From NCBI GenBank assembly GCA_003797895.1, contig RKQB01000001.1, positions 697,822 through 761,821 of the forward strand: a stretch of 64,000 nucleotides of DNA, read 5' to 3'. Source of the stretch: Cyclobacteriaceae bacterium YHN15 (lineage in GTDB: Bacteria > Bacteroidota > Bacteroidia > Cytophagales > Cyclobacteriaceae). A program made the position numbers and the translations under genes. Position 1 is the first letter of the stretch, and each line of letters opens with the position of its first letter. Under the pieces are notes generated by a model, which saw only the letters and a program-made list of their open reading frames with translations, was not told where the DNA came from and made no database searches. This document shows, one piece after another, positions 26,898-35,601 of this stretch.

Positions 26898-27485
26898 ATG
26901 GAGAAGAATATTTTTGACGCAATAGAATTTGTGGCAGGTGCCCATCGTGGGCATTTTAGAAAGGCCACTCAATTACCTTATATCAACCATTTGACCAATG
27001 TTATGAAAATTTTGCTGGAATATGGATATCCGGAGAAAGTAGCCATGGCAGGTCTGCTGCATGATGTGGTAGAAGATACATCGGTCAACATTGAAGAAGT
27101 TGAAAGGGTTTTCGGGCATGAGGTTGCTGCTTTGGTAAAAGGAGCTACTGAGCCCCATAAGTTGTATTTGAAAGTAGGGGAGGCAGAAGCCCCCTGGGCC
27201 GAACGTAAAACCCATACCATCAATTATTTAAAAAATGAATCCTCTGAGTATATTCTTGCGGTTTCCTGTGCGGATAAACTGGACAACATCAGGTCGATTA
27301 AGTCAGATTTAGAAAAAATAGGGGCTACAGTCTGGGATCGCTTTAATGCACCATATCATAGCCAAAAATGGTATTACACAATTTTAGCACAATCCTTGGT
27401 AGAGAGACAAAAGGATTTTGGCGATCAGTATAAGGCTTTGACGGATAATTTTGAAGAAACCACAAGGGCTGTTTTTCAGCGATAA
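26898..27485 (+). CDS. HD-domain phosphohydrolase, small alarmone hydrolase-like
   Basis: A 195-residue protein made of one HD domain of the RelA/SpoT hydrolase group. Metal and catalytic residues are visible at H31 (YINHLTNV), H55-D56 with the following ED pair (LLHDVVEDT) and D126 (CADKLDN). There is no synthetase, TGS or ACT domain, so it resembles single-domain alarmone hydrolases of the Mesh1 type that cleave (p)ppGpp. The substrate is inferred. It follows the 114-residue gene by 14 bases. Confidence 0.85.
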   Translation: MEKNIFDAIEFVAGAHRGHFRKATQLPYINHLTNVMKILLEYGYPEKVAMAGLLHDVVEDTSVNIEEVERVFGHEVAALVKGATEPHKLYLKVGEAEAPWAERKTHTINYLKNESSEYILAVSCADKLDNIRSIKSDLEKIGATVWDRFNAPYHSQKWYYTILAQSLVERQKDFGDQYKALTDNFEETTRAVFQR

Positions 27486-27622
27486 GCTTTTCCTTTTTGT
27501 AAAACATTTCAATGATTGCCTACGCTGCGTATACAAAGGTCTGATTGTGATCAGGGTAGCGTATTTTGAAATATATAGTTAAAATTTTATTTTACTTTGA
27601 GACGCATTTGTAAATTAATGCA

Positions 27623-28528
27623 ATGAAATATAAGCATACTGTATCTCCCAGCTTTTTGTCCAAACTATTGCAGTTTATTATGCTCATCACAGGCAGAAGA
27701 ACAAGACTGGAGAAAGCTATCAATCTTCAAAGATTTGTGGAAAATGCACCACCTGTTCCTAACCATATCATGAGAAGGTGTAGCGTAGAAAAGAAGGAGA
27801 TATCCGGCAGGGCGGTTTGGTTCTTGGAACCAAAAAGAAAATCTAGTAAGAAAGTGCTGCTTTACTTACATGGAGGTGCATACATAAACAATATGTTGAG
27901 TTTCCACTGGGATTTGATTGGTGCCATTAGCAAAGAAATAGAAGCGGTAATGGTAGTTGCTGATTATCCCTTGGCACCGAAGGCAACTTATTTGGATACT
28001 TATGCTTTTATGGATGCGCTTTATGGATTGTTACTTGAGGAATTTAAAGCCGAAGACTTGGTTTTGATGGGAGATTCTGCGGGAGGAGGTTTGGCATTGG
28101 GATTTACCCAAAAATTATATCAGGAAGACAAGTTCCTACCTGGCCACTTGATTTTATTATCACCATGGCTGGATGTGACTATGTGCAATCCTGAAATCTC
28201 TAATGTACAAGCTAAAGATAAAATGCTGGGAATAGATGGATTGGTCCTATGCGGAAAGACCTATTCAGGAGATGCAGACCCCAAAAGTCCTTGGATTAGC
28301 CCTATTTATGGGTCTTTGGATGGATTGCCAAGGATTTCCATGTTTATGGGGACCTGTGATTTGCTCTTGCCGGACGGGAAAAAGTTATGCCAGCATTTGG
28401 AAAAGAAAGGAGTGGAGTTTGATTATTTTGAGTATCCTGAGATGTTCCATGTCTGGATGGCGATTACGAAATTACCCGAATCCAAAGCAGTAGTCAAGCA
28501 GATTGGAAAATTGCTCGGCAAAAATTAA
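27623..28528 (+). CDS. Alpha/beta hydrolase, hormone-sensitive lipase-like esterase
   Basis: A 301-residue esterase of family IV. The oxyanion-hole motif HGG is at residues 83-85 (LYLHGGAY), the nucleophile is S152 in GDSAGGG, a candidate acid lies in CDLLLPDG (about residue 246) and the catalytic histidine is H276 in MFHVWM. A short hydrophobic stretch at residues 11-21 (LLQFIMLITG) is too weak for a clear signal peptide, so the protein may be cytoplasmic or membrane-associated. It is a single gene converging on hdeD. Confidence 0.87.
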   Translation: MKYKHTVSPSFLSKLLQFIMLITGRRTRLEKAINLQRFVENAPPVPNHIMRRCSVEKKEISGRAVWFLEPKRKSSKKVLLYLHGGAYINNMLSFHWDLIGAISKEIEAVMVVADYPLAPKATYLDTYAFMDALYGLLLEEFKAEDLVLMGDSAGGGLALGFTQKLYQEDKFLPGHLILLSPWLDVTMCNPEISNVQAKDKMLGIDGLVLCGKTYSGDADPKSPWISPIYGSLDGLPRISMFMGTCDLLLPDGKKLCQHLEKKGVEFDYFEYPEMFHVWMAITKLPESKAVVKQIGKLLGKN

Positions 28529-28559
28529 CCATGGAATACCTTAATGACTTTCGGAAAGG

Positions 28560-29174
28560 CTATTCTCCTGAAACACTCTTTTTGATCTCTCCTACTGTTT
28601 CTTTGAAATTTCCGGCTCTTTCTTTCAGTTTTTTCAGAGAAAACGCCAGGATAATATTGAAAAATCCCAAAGAGAAAAAGGCAAATGCGGTAAAGACAAC
28701 AATGGTCAAACCTCCCAAGGCGGGATTGAAAATGATCATAATGGCAAAAACAGTAGATAGGATACCGCTAAAAACCAGCCAGCCCCAACCTTTGTCTCCA
28801 TACTTCCTCATATCTGCTGCAAATCCGAAGGTGGCAAAGCCCTTGAAAAGAAAGTAAAATGCTACCATAAAAGGTAAAACTGCCATAGTAACTGCAGGAT
28901 GAAAAAACAAAATGGCACCGACAACAAAATCAAAGACTGACCCTGCCAAATGCCATCCCCAGTCATCAATTTCCTTTCTGTTGGTAATGGAAAAAACCAA
29001 AGAGAAAATTCCCGAAACAAACATGAAACTCGCAAAAATTATAACCAGGCTAACATAGCTACTTTGGGGAGTATTAATGGTCCAGGCACCGGCCAGAATA
29101 AATAAAGTTCCTACTACCAAAAGTAGCCACCAGTTTTTGATCATGAATTTACTTTTTTTGATTGCTGATTCCAT
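28560..29174 (-). CDS. HdeD/DUF308 family membrane protein
   Basis: A 204-residue integral membrane protein with six hydrophobic segments in three hairpins (for example LLLVVGTLFILAGAWTI and AILFFHPAVTMAVLPFMVAF). The architecture and length match the DUF308/HdeD acid-resistance family. The molecular function is not known. The C-terminus is basic and ends with LKKLKERAGN. It is transcribed alone, downstream of the tRNA terminator region. Confidence 0.82.
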   Translation of the reverse strand: MESAIKKSKFMIKNWWLLLVVGTLFILAGAWTINTPQSSYVSLVIIFASFMFVSGIFSLVFSITNRKEIDDWGWHLAGSVFDFVVGAILFFHPAVTMAVLPFMVAFYFLFKGFATFGFAADMRKYGDKGWGWLVFSGILSTVFAIMIIFNPALGGLTIVVFTAFAFFSLGFFNIILAFSLKKLKERAGNFKETVGEIKKSVSGE

Positions 29175-29277
29175 GGTCTGATTTTTTGGTTAAAAAACAA
29201 TTGTTCCTGACAATGTAAGAATTATCCGGAATTAAAGGGTTTTTGTTGCTGGGAAATTTTCAAAAACAAAAAGGCAC

Positions 29278-29349
29278 AAAAAAAGGGGGTTACTTTGCAG
29301 GATATTTGCAGGAAATTTTCCACCAAATATTATTTTGCAATGTAACCCC
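29278..29349 (-). terminator. Long-loop hairpin terminator downstream of tRNA-Leu
   Basis: On the minus strand 14-base arms (29349-29336 and 29299-29286, 13 of 14 pairs) enclose a 36-base loop and run into seven T residues (29284-29278). The loop holds a repeated TTTGCAGGA (plus-strand reading, 29294 and 29305). It can end the tRNA transcript. Confidence 0.6.
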
Positions 29350-29390
29350 TTGAACAACAATAACTTACAAGCGAGTTTTACTGTATGTTG

Positions 29391-29474
29391 TACCCAGGGC
29401 CGGAGTCGAACCGGCACGAGTGTAACCTCATTGGTGTTTGAGACCAACGCGTCTACCAATTCCGCCACCTGGGC
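29391..29474 (-). tRNA. tRNA-Leu (anticodon CAA)
   Basis: The 84-base minus-strand sequence folds as a class II tRNA: acceptor stem GCCCAGG with CCTGGGT, D-arm motif GGAATTGGTAGACGCG, anticodon loop CTCAAAC giving CAA, a variable arm of leucine type and the GGTTCGACTCC T-arm. Pair 1-72 is G-U, an unusual end pair. The CCA tail is not encoded. It reads UUG. Confidence 0.95.
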
Positions 29475-29508
29475 ATTTCAATTTTCCCGTCCCTTGCTGA
29501 ACGGGATG

Positions 29509-29539
29509 CAAATATGACGAGTATTTTTTTTTCTTGCAA
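29509..29539 (-). promoter_or_regulatory. Promoter of tRNA-Leu
   Basis: TTG (29539-29537), a 20-base spacer and CATATTTG (29516-29509, one mismatch to TAnnTTTG) precede the tRNA by about 30 bases. It lies just downstream of the monooxygenase stop. Confidence 0.55.
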
Positions 29540-29545
29540 GTGCAC

Positions 29546-29842
29546 TCATGGCAGTTCCTCAATTTTTTTCGCAGAAAAGGCCGTGGGCTTATCCGAAAAC
29601 AAGGTTTTGGTAAAGGTCCATACTGATTTAAACAGCTCGGAATCACGGTATTGTTCGAGCACTTCCTCTGAGTCCCAAATACTATAGGTCATGAAAATAT
29701 TATTGAAGTTTTCATCCTGCCAAAGTTCCAAGTGTCTGCAACCCGGGAAATTTCTTATTTTTTCTTTATGGGCATTAAAATTTTGAAGAAAATCCCCGAC
29801 AGCCTCTTTCCTGAACGTCATCCTTACTACTCTTATTAACAT
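29546..29842 (-). CDS. Antibiotic biosynthesis monooxygenase (ABM) domain protein
   Basis: A 98-residue protein made of one ABM dimeric alpha-beta barrel domain. The pattern MLIRVVRMTFRKEAV, FPGCRHLELWQD and the end of the domain fit YgiN-type quinol monooxygenases and related heme-handling proteins. The specific reaction is unknown. Its ATG overlaps the stop of the SAM-hydrolase gene by one base (TAATG), so the two are co-translated. Confidence 0.85.
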   Translation of the reverse strand: MLIRVVRMTFRKEAVGDFLQNFNAHKEKIRNFPGCRHLELWQDENFNNIFMTYSIWDSEEVLEQYRDSELFKSVWTFTKTLFSDKPTAFSAKKIEELP

Positions 29843-30618
29843 TATATATCATTTTCAAAATTAATAAAAACAGGACTGTCAAGTTTCAGTCCTAACAAAT
29901 CTGAACCATGCCCATAATTGATACCTATTTCCAATAAACCCAAACTGTTGAAGAAAGCAAAACAATCCCCGGACTCCACTTGGTCATAGTTGGTGTTCAG
30001 TTTTGTAAGTGATTCCCTTCCGAACTCGATATTGTATTTACCTGGATTAAGGGTGTCGAAAACTTCTTTGGGAATATTCGTGAGGAGGTTCCCATAATTG
30101 TCCACCCTGATAACATGGCCCAAAATCTGTTTTTTGGTAGCCTTGAAGTTTCTTGGTATCATCTTTTTCATTTGGGTCACTGGTTTCCCAAATTCTTTCA
30201 ATTCTCCTCCAAGAGACAGCTTAGCAGCAATAGGAGCCAAAATGTCTTTGGTGGGAAAACTACTTTGGTTAATAGGGATGTCATTAATCTGAACAATGAG
30301 TTCCGGGTCAAATTCAGATAAAAGACTCAATACGCCATTATTTGGCCCCAAGAAAATATGATCTTTTAATTTTATCCCAATGTAACCATCTGAAGCACTG
30401 CTGGCACTGTTCATGGCAAGAAGGTGTACAGTTCCTTTTGGGAACTCATGGTAAACGGACTTTAAAATAAATGCAGCATGGGCAACGTCATAGTTTTCGA
30501 CTTTATGGGTGATGTCCACAATCTTGAGATCCTGGTTGATGGATAACATTTTTGCTTTCACTGCAGGTACATAATAGTCACTGTCTCCAAAATCTGAGGT
30601 GAATGTTATCAATGCCAT
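29842..30618 (-). CDS. SAM hydrolase / SAM-dependent hydroxide adenosyltransferase (DUF62)
   Basis: A 258-residue protein of the DUF62 family, which hydrolyses S-adenosylmethionine to adenosine and methionine. The start at 30618 gives MALITFTSDFGDSDYYVPAV with the conserved FTSDFG motif; an ATG 22 codons upstream adds no homologous sequence. VDITHKVENYDVAHAAFIL, FLGPNNGVL and GHVIRVDNYGNLLTNI are characteristic. It belongs to the same fold as bacterial fluorinases and chlorinases, but the FLGPNNG segment and wide distribution favour simple SAM hydrolysis. It is coupled to the downstream ABM gene. Confidence 0.92.
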   Translation of the reverse strand: MALITFTSDFGDSDYYVPAVKAKMLSINQDLKIVDITHKVENYDVAHAAFILKSVYHEFPKGTVHLLAMNSASSASDGYIGIKLKDHIFLGPNNGVLSLLSEFDPELIVQINDIPINQSSFPTKDILAPIAAKLSLGGELKEFGKPVTQMKKMIPRNFKATKKQILGHVIRVDNYGNLLTNIPKEVFDTLNPGKYNIEFGRESLTKLNTNYDQVESGDCFAFFNSLGLLEIGINYGHGSDLLGLKLDSPVFINFENDI

Positions 30619-30722
30619 ATAAGCAAGTCCGTTAATTTTTCCTATTTTTGTACTGGGATTGAACAAAAATAGAAATTTATTCATTACACTTTAGTAACAT
30701 ATATTAATTCAACTATATCGGC

Positions 30723-31724
30723 TTGGTAGAGAAAGTAATTACTTTAGAAAATATTCCGCTACTGGACTTTTTGGGAACGGGAAATGAAAACATCAGGCAA
30801 ATTGCAGCTGCCTTTCCTCAAAGTAAAATTGTTTCCCGCGGTAATGAAATTCGTATACAGGGAAGGGCTCCGGAAATCCTTCGTATCAATGATATCCTGA
30901 ATATGCTTTTACAGCATTTTCACCGTTTTGGTCATTTAACACCAGAGAACATAAAGGAATATATAGCTCTGGAAGGAGCTCCTTTTGAAGAGAACCAGAA
31001 AAATGATGTCATCATTTATGGGAATAAAGGTTTGGTGGTCAAACCAAAATCACCCAATCAACGAAAGTTGGTGGATTCTGCCTTTAAAAATGACCTTGTT
31101 TTCGCCTTGGGACCTGCAGGTACAGGAAAAACCTATATTGCAGTGGCACTGGCTGTTAGGGCATTGAAAAACAGAGAAGTGAAAAGAATCATCATCACTA
31201 GGCCTGCGGTAGAAGCAGGAGAAAATTTAGGTTTTCTACCAGGTGACCTTCAGGAGAAGTTGGATCCCTATCTTAGACCCATCTATGATGCTTTAAGTGA
31301 TATGGTGCCTTCTGAAAAATTGAAATTTTACCAGGAAACCAGGGTCATTGAAATTGCCCCATTGGCCTATATGAGAGGCAGGACACTTCATGATGCCTTT
31401 GTGTTGTTAGATGAAGCACAAAATACCACTAGCGAACAAATTAAAATGTTTTTGACCAGGATGGGGCCCAACTCCAAAGTGATCATCACAGGAGACCAGA
31501 CCCAAGTGGATTTACCAAAAAGACAGAAGTCAGGATTAAATGAGGCCTTGAGGATCTTGAAAGATGTAAAAGGTATAGGTTTTGTCCATCTCAGCGGAAA
31601 GGATGTGATCCGACATAAATTGGTCAAATCCATTATAGAGGCTTATGATATTAATGAATCTCAAAAAGAAGTAAAAAAAGACGATGATCAGCGTGGAAAA
31701 GGTGCTTTCGAAGGAACAGCTTGA
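30723..31724 (+). CDS. phoH: PhoH family ATPase
   Basis: A 333-residue protein of the PhoH/YbeZ group. It starts with TTG; no nearby ATG preserves the N-terminal KH-like region (SRGNEIRIQGRAPE). Walker A is GPAGTGKT (about residue 131), Walker B is FVLLDEAQNTT (about residue 226), and the GDQTQVDLP motif follows. YbeZ-type proteins are linked to RNA handling and ribosome maturation. Its last 41 bases overlap the GNAT gene in another frame. It is divergent from the SAM-hydrolase gene. Confidence 0.92.
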   Translation: MVEKVITLENIPLLDFLGTGNENIRQIAAAFPQSKIVSRGNEIRIQGRAPEILRINDILNMLLQHFHRFGHLTPENIKEYIALEGAPFEENQKNDVIIYGNKGLVVKPKSPNQRKLVDSAFKNDLVFALGPAGTGKTYIAVALAVRALKNREVKRIIITRPAVEAGENLGFLPGDLQEKLDPYLRPIYDALSDMVPSEKLKFYQETRVIEIAPLAYMRGRTLHDAFVLLDEAQNTTSEQIKMFLTRMGPNSKVIITGDQTQVDLPKRQKSGLNEALRILKDVKGIGFVHLSGKDVIRHKLVKSIIEAYDINESQKEVKKDDDQRGKGAFEGTA

Positions 31725-32118
31725 TACTGTATTTAAGATACGTGAGGAAGTTTTTGTCCTGGAACAGGAAGTAGACCCAGCAGAGGAATATGATGAGTTT
31801 GAAGACATTTCAATTCATTTTTTGGCTAAAAGCGAAGGTCAACCTGCAGGAACAGCAAGATGGAGGTTTACGGATAAGGGGATCAAACTGGAACGATTTG
31901 CTGTCCTTAAACCCATGAGAGGAAAAGGAGTTGGACAAGCTTTGGTGAAAACAGTAATTGAAGATATTGCAGCCAATCCTCAATCCAAAGGAAAGAAACT
32001 ATATATGCATGCACAATTGGATGCAATGCCTCTATATGAGAAGTTTGGATTTAAAAGAGCTGGGGAGATGTTTGAAGAATGCAGCATTCTTCATTATAAA
32101 ATGGAATTATATTTGTGA
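31684..32118 (+). CDS. GNAT family N-acetyltransferase
   Basis: A 144-residue protein of the ElaA-like GNAT group. The acetyl-CoA loop reads MRGKGVGQALVK and the C-terminal strand motif LYMHAQLDAMPLYEKFGFK is typical. The substrate is unknown. The ATG at 31684 lies 41 bases inside phoH; the reading is needed because the first strand (ISVEKVLSKEQLDTVF) belongs to the fold, so the overlap is real and suggests coupling. Confidence 0.9.
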   Translation: MISVEKVLSKEQLDTVFKIREEVFVLEQEVDPAEEYDEFEDISIHFLAKSEGQPAGTARWRFTDKGIKLERFAVLKPMRGKGVGQALVKTVIEDIAANPQSKGKKLYMHAQLDAMPLYEKFGFKRAGEMFEECSILHYKMELYL

Positions 32119-32154
32119 GAATTTTTGATAAAAATCGTTTTAAAGAACAAAAAA

Positions 32155-32694
32155 ATGAAAAAGTTAATAGTTATTGTTTTTCTTTTAATCAACAGTTTTG
32201 CTTTTGGTCAAACATCCGGTCGATTGGAAAATCCCACCGGAGAAGTGAGATTGAATTTTCTGAATACGATCTTATTGGGGTCCATTGAATTGGGATACGA
32301 ACAATTTATCCAAGAGGACCAATCCTTAGCCTTGGAAGTCCATTTGAATGACAGGTTTGGTTATCGCTCTACTCAGAATGGTGTTGATTTTTCAGCTACT
32401 TCTATTTTACTTTCTTATAATTTCTATTTTGCAGGCAATGAATCAGGTAGTTTATATATATCTCCTTTTTTCAAATACCGCTTTGGAGAGGTGACAGAAG
32501 ATATAGACAGTGTACCGACCACTACTGATCTTAATAGTGGTTACCTTGGTTTAATTGGAGGTTACCGTTGGAATTATAACAATTTCGCATTTGGACCATT
32601 TGCTTCAATTGCCAGAGGTTTTTCAGAGGTGGTTGCGGATAGGTATTCTGCCGTTGAATTCAAGGCCGGATTTAATGTAGGTTACAGGTTTTAG
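32155..32694 (+). CDS. Small outer-membrane beta-barrel-like protein
   Basis: A 179-residue exported protein. The start at 32155 gives the signal MKKLIVIVFLLINSFAFGQ; a longer frame begins ten codons earlier but only adds a lysine-rich leader. Alternating strands (GSIELGYEQFI, SLYISPFFKYRFGEV, FKAGFNVGYRF) and a C-terminal aromatic residue indicate an 8-strand barrel, perhaps DUF3575-like. It is followed by a strong terminator and starts 36 bases after the GNAT stop. Confidence 0.72.
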   Translation: MKKLIVIVFLLINSFAFGQTSGRLENPTGEVRLNFLNTILLGSIELGYEQFIQEDQSLALEVHLNDRFGYRSTQNGVDFSATSILLSYNFYFAGNESGSLYISPFFKYRFGEVTEDIDSVPTTTDLNSGYLGLIGGYRWNYNNFAFGPFASIARGFSEVVADRYSAVEFKAGFNVGYRF

Positions 32695-32717
32695 AATATT
32701 ATCCGTTTAATTTCGGT

Positions 32718-32745
32718 AAAAGGGGCTGATTACAGCCCCTTTTTT
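32718..32745 (+). terminator. Rho-independent terminator
   Basis: AAAAGGGGCTG and CAGCCCCTTTT pair around ATTA and run into T residues, closing the phoH-GNAT-barrel unit. Confidence 0.87.
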
Positions 32746-32781
32746 GTTTATTCTTAGTAAATTGATGGAAATTTTTTAGAT

Positions 32782-34743
32782 ATGCGCTTCGCTGAATTTC
32801 CATTTTTAAGGTATGCTGTTTTTTTTATTGCAGGCATTCTGGTTTACTCCAAGCTAAACCATTGGCCTTTTTACATCATTTATATTCCTCTCTTGACGAT
32901 ATATAGTCTATATACTTTCATCATTTTTATCAATTACCATAATGGGCAATTTCGATTCCGGATTGCCATTCCTTTACTTGGCTATTTTCAGCTTTTCCTT
33001 ATGGGTGTCGCAAGCTGTTATTTAAAGGATATACATCAAGATGACAAGAATCTCATCAATTATCCGAATCGGATCAATTCCTATATAGCCTTGGTATTAG
33101 GTCATGATGAACCCAAACCAAATTCAAATTCAAATAGAGTACTTTTAAAAAAAACCTTTGATGGAATGACCTGGCAACAGACTGAAGGTGAGCTATTGTT
33201 GTATCATCGATTATTGTTCAAATTGTCTCCCGGAGATCTTGTCTGGGTTTGGGGAAGTCCTCAGAAGATCAACCCAGCCTCAAACCCTTTTGAATTTGAC
33301 TACAGGGATTTTATGCTGAACCAACAGATTACCCATCAGCACTTTGTTTCCGATCAAATCCAAACTTTAGGGAAATTAAATGAATTTCCAATTGAAACCT
33401 TCTTTATGAACCTAAGAGCAGGAATTATGGAACAGATCGACAGGAATTTTTTTAATCCTAAATCAAATCAAATAGCAAAAGCGCTGCTTCTGGGTCAGAA
33501 AAGAAGTTTGGACAAGGAAACAAGTGAAGCCTATGCCACAGCTGGAGCCATGCATGTACTTGCAGTTTCAGGATTACATGTGGGGATCATATATGGATTT
33601 TTCTTTTTGTTTTTCAAACCCTATAGACTTGTAAGGCCAAATCGTATTTTGTATTTGACCTTACTGATTTTATTGATATGGTCATATGCCATGCTTACCG
33701 GTATGTCTGCATCTGTCATGCGCGCAGCCACCATGTTCTCCTTGATGGCAATGGCACAAATGAATTCACGGAATCCATCCATTTTCAATGCTATAGCCCT
33801 TTCAGCTCTAATTCTTGTGGTATTTGATCCCTTTCTACTTTACTCGGTGGGTTTTCAATTATCCTATGCCGCCCTTTTAGGTATTGTTATTATTCAGCCC
33901 ATATTGGTTGGCATATGGCTTCCTAAAAATCGCTTTTTGGAATATGCATGGCAGATTACAACCGTGGGTTTTGCTGCCCAAATGGCTACCTTTCCAATTT
34001 CAGGGTATTATTTTCACAGTTTTCCTGTCTATTTTTTATTATCCAACCTGATTGCCATTCCAGGGGCTTTTCTCATTATGTCATTTGGGATTCCATTTAT
34101 GTTGTTTCCTTCAGTCCCATTTCTGGGGACTTATTTGGCTTGGATTACAGAAAAGCTTATTTCGCTTGTCAATTATCTAATATTTTGGATACAGGAGATG
34201 CCATTTTCAAAGGTTTCTGATATTTACCTTTCCCACTGCTTTGTCGCTCTTTATTTTCTGTCTTTGGGTCTCTTGCTAGTTTTGTTGCTAAATCCCGGTA
34301 AAAAGCTGCTATATACCTTGATGATGGTCCTGATGGGTATTGGTTTTTTGAGATTGTATTCTACTATTGATGAAATTTCCAAAAAGGAAGTTGTTTTTTA
34401 TGGATTGGACAATGGAATTGCAATTGATATTTTTTACAAGGGTGATTTATATGTTTTTGAGGATTTGAATGATCATGATCTGAATCTTAAAGTAAACCCT
34501 CATAGAAATAGAATCAAATCAAATTCCTATTGGCCTTTAATGGCTTTTCAATTGGACCGGAATTTACTTGTTTGTCTTCCGGGGAACCTTGGAGATATCA
34601 TCATAGAATCTGATCAAATTGATTTTAAACATTTTGAGGGAATGGGCTATTATTCCCAATGGGAAGAAGGAAAATGGAAGGTAAAAAATTTTGACAAACC
34701 AATTAAGTTAGGTGGAAGGGCCCAAAAAATAGTATTAAACTGA
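32782..34743 (+). CDS. comEC: ComEC/Rec2 family DNA-uptake channel
   Basis: A 653-residue inner-membrane protein of the competence family. An N-terminal DUF4131-like part with three membrane segments and the FEFDYRDFMLNQQITHQHFV motif is followed by the Competence domain: KALLLGQKRSLDKETSEAYA, AGAMHVLAVSGLHVGIIYG and about eight further membrane segments. The C-terminal 100 residues are soluble but lack the HxHxDH beta-lactamase motif found in many ComEC proteins. It is expected to pass single-stranded DNA into the cell. The gene stands alone between a terminator and the liuC-like operon. Confidence 0.9.
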   Translation: MRFAEFPFLRYAVFFIAGILVYSKLNHWPFYIIYIPLLTIYSLYTFIIFINYHNGQFRFRIAIPLLGYFQLFLMGVASCYLKDIHQDDKNLINYPNRINSYIALVLGHDEPKPNSNSNRVLLKKTFDGMTWQQTEGELLLYHRLLFKLSPGDLVWVWGSPQKINPASNPFEFDYRDFMLNQQITHQHFVSDQIQTLGKLNEFPIETFFMNLRAGIMEQIDRNFFNPKSNQIAKALLLGQKRSLDKETSEAYATAGAMHVLAVSGLHVGIIYGFFFLFFKPYRLVRPNRILYLTLLILLIWSYAMLTGMSASVMRAATMFSLMAMAQMNSRNPSIFNAIALSALILVVFDPFLLYSVGFQLSYAALLGIVIIQPILVGIWLPKNRFLEYAWQITTVGFAAQMATFPISGYYFHSFPVYFLLSNLIAIPGAFLIMSFGIPFMLFPSVPFLGTYLAWITEKLISLVNYLIFWIQEMPFSKVSDIYLSHCFVALYFLSLGLLLVLLLNPGKKLLYTLMMVLMGIGFLRLYSTIDEISKKEVVFYGLDNGIAIDIFYKGDLYVFEDLNDHDLNLKVNPHRNRIKSNSYWPLMAFQLDRNLLVCLPGNLGDIIIESDQIDFKHFEGMGYYSQWEEGKWKVKNFDKPIKLGGRAQKIVLN

Positions 34744-34823
34744 CGCTATTTTTGGAAGACCAAGACATCTGGTATATCTTTCATTCTGTTAATCTTAACA
34801 TTCTGGATATTGATGCATAAATT

Positions 34824-35600
34824 ATGAACCAGCCAGTTAATTGCTACAAGAAAGAGCGAATTGGGTATTTGGAACTCAACCGACCTGATAAAAGAAATGC
34901 CCTGAATGCAGAGATGGTGGAAGGCATTAAAAAAGCCTTGAATGATTTTGAAAAAGATGGTGAGGTCAAAATAGTCATTATTAAAGCAGCAGGGAAAGTA
35001 TTCTGTTCTGGGGCAGATTTGGCATATTTACAATCCCTACAGACAAATTCTTTCGAGGAAAACCTGGCGGATAGCCAAAGTCTCAAGGATTTATTTCACA
35101 GAATATATTCATTTCCAAAAGTAGTGATCGCACAGATTCAGGGACATGCCCTTGCCGGTGGTTGTGGATTGGCTTCTGTCTGTGATTTTTCCTTTGCGGT
35201 TCCAGAGGCAAAATTTGCCTATACAGAAGTGAAAATAGGTTTTGTTCCAGCCTTGGTCATGGTATTTTTGATTAAAAAAATTGGTTTTGGCAAGTCCAGG
35301 CAGCTCTTGTTAGATGGCGATCTTGTTTCCGCAGTACAAGCAAGGGATATGGGACTTATCAATTGGATAGTTAATGAAGATGAATTGGAAGAAAAGGTGT
35401 TCGAGTATGCCCAAAAATTGATCTTTGGGAATTCAGGGCAATCTATGCAGAAAATTAAAGAAATGATGGTGGGATTAGAAGGGAAAAATCTGGAAGAAGG
35501 CCTTGATTATGCGGCTATCATAAATGCCCTTGCGAGGAATTCCGAAGACTGTCAAAAAGGAATTGCGTCATTTTTGAACAAACAAAACATTACCTGGTAA
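34824..35600 (+). CDS. Enoyl-CoA hydratase/isomerase family, methylglutaconyl-CoA hydratase-like
   Basis: A 258-residue crotonase-fold protein. The CoA-binding oxyanion loop is FCSGADLAYLQ, and a second loop HALAGGCGLASVCDF leads to YTEVKIGFVPALV. The second catalytic glutamate (E in YTEVKIG) is present, but the first, found in GGGCELA of classical hydratases, is glycine here. The same G and the EVxIG..PA pattern occur in LiuC-type methylglutaconyl-CoA hydratases of leucine breakdown, which I take as the best fit. It is followed one base later by recQ. Confidence 0.8.
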   Translation: MNQPVNCYKKERIGYLELNRPDKRNALNAEMVEGIKKALNDFEKDGEVKIVIIKAAGKVFCSGADLAYLQSLQTNSFEENLADSQSLKDLFHRIYSFPKVVIAQIQGHALAGGCGLASVCDFSFAVPEAKFAYTEVKIGFVPALVMVFLIKKIGFGKSRQLLLDGDLVSAVQARDMGLINWIVNEDELEEKVFEYAQKLIFGNSGQSMQKIKEMMVGLEGKNLEEGLDYAAIINALARNSEDCQKGIASFLNKQNITW

Positions 35601-35601
35601 A

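Noticed and set aside
30643..30650. TATTTTTG as the phoH promoter
   Set aside because: It lies about 70 bases from the start codon and has no -33 TTG at a suitable distance; such boxes occur by chance in AT-rich DNA.
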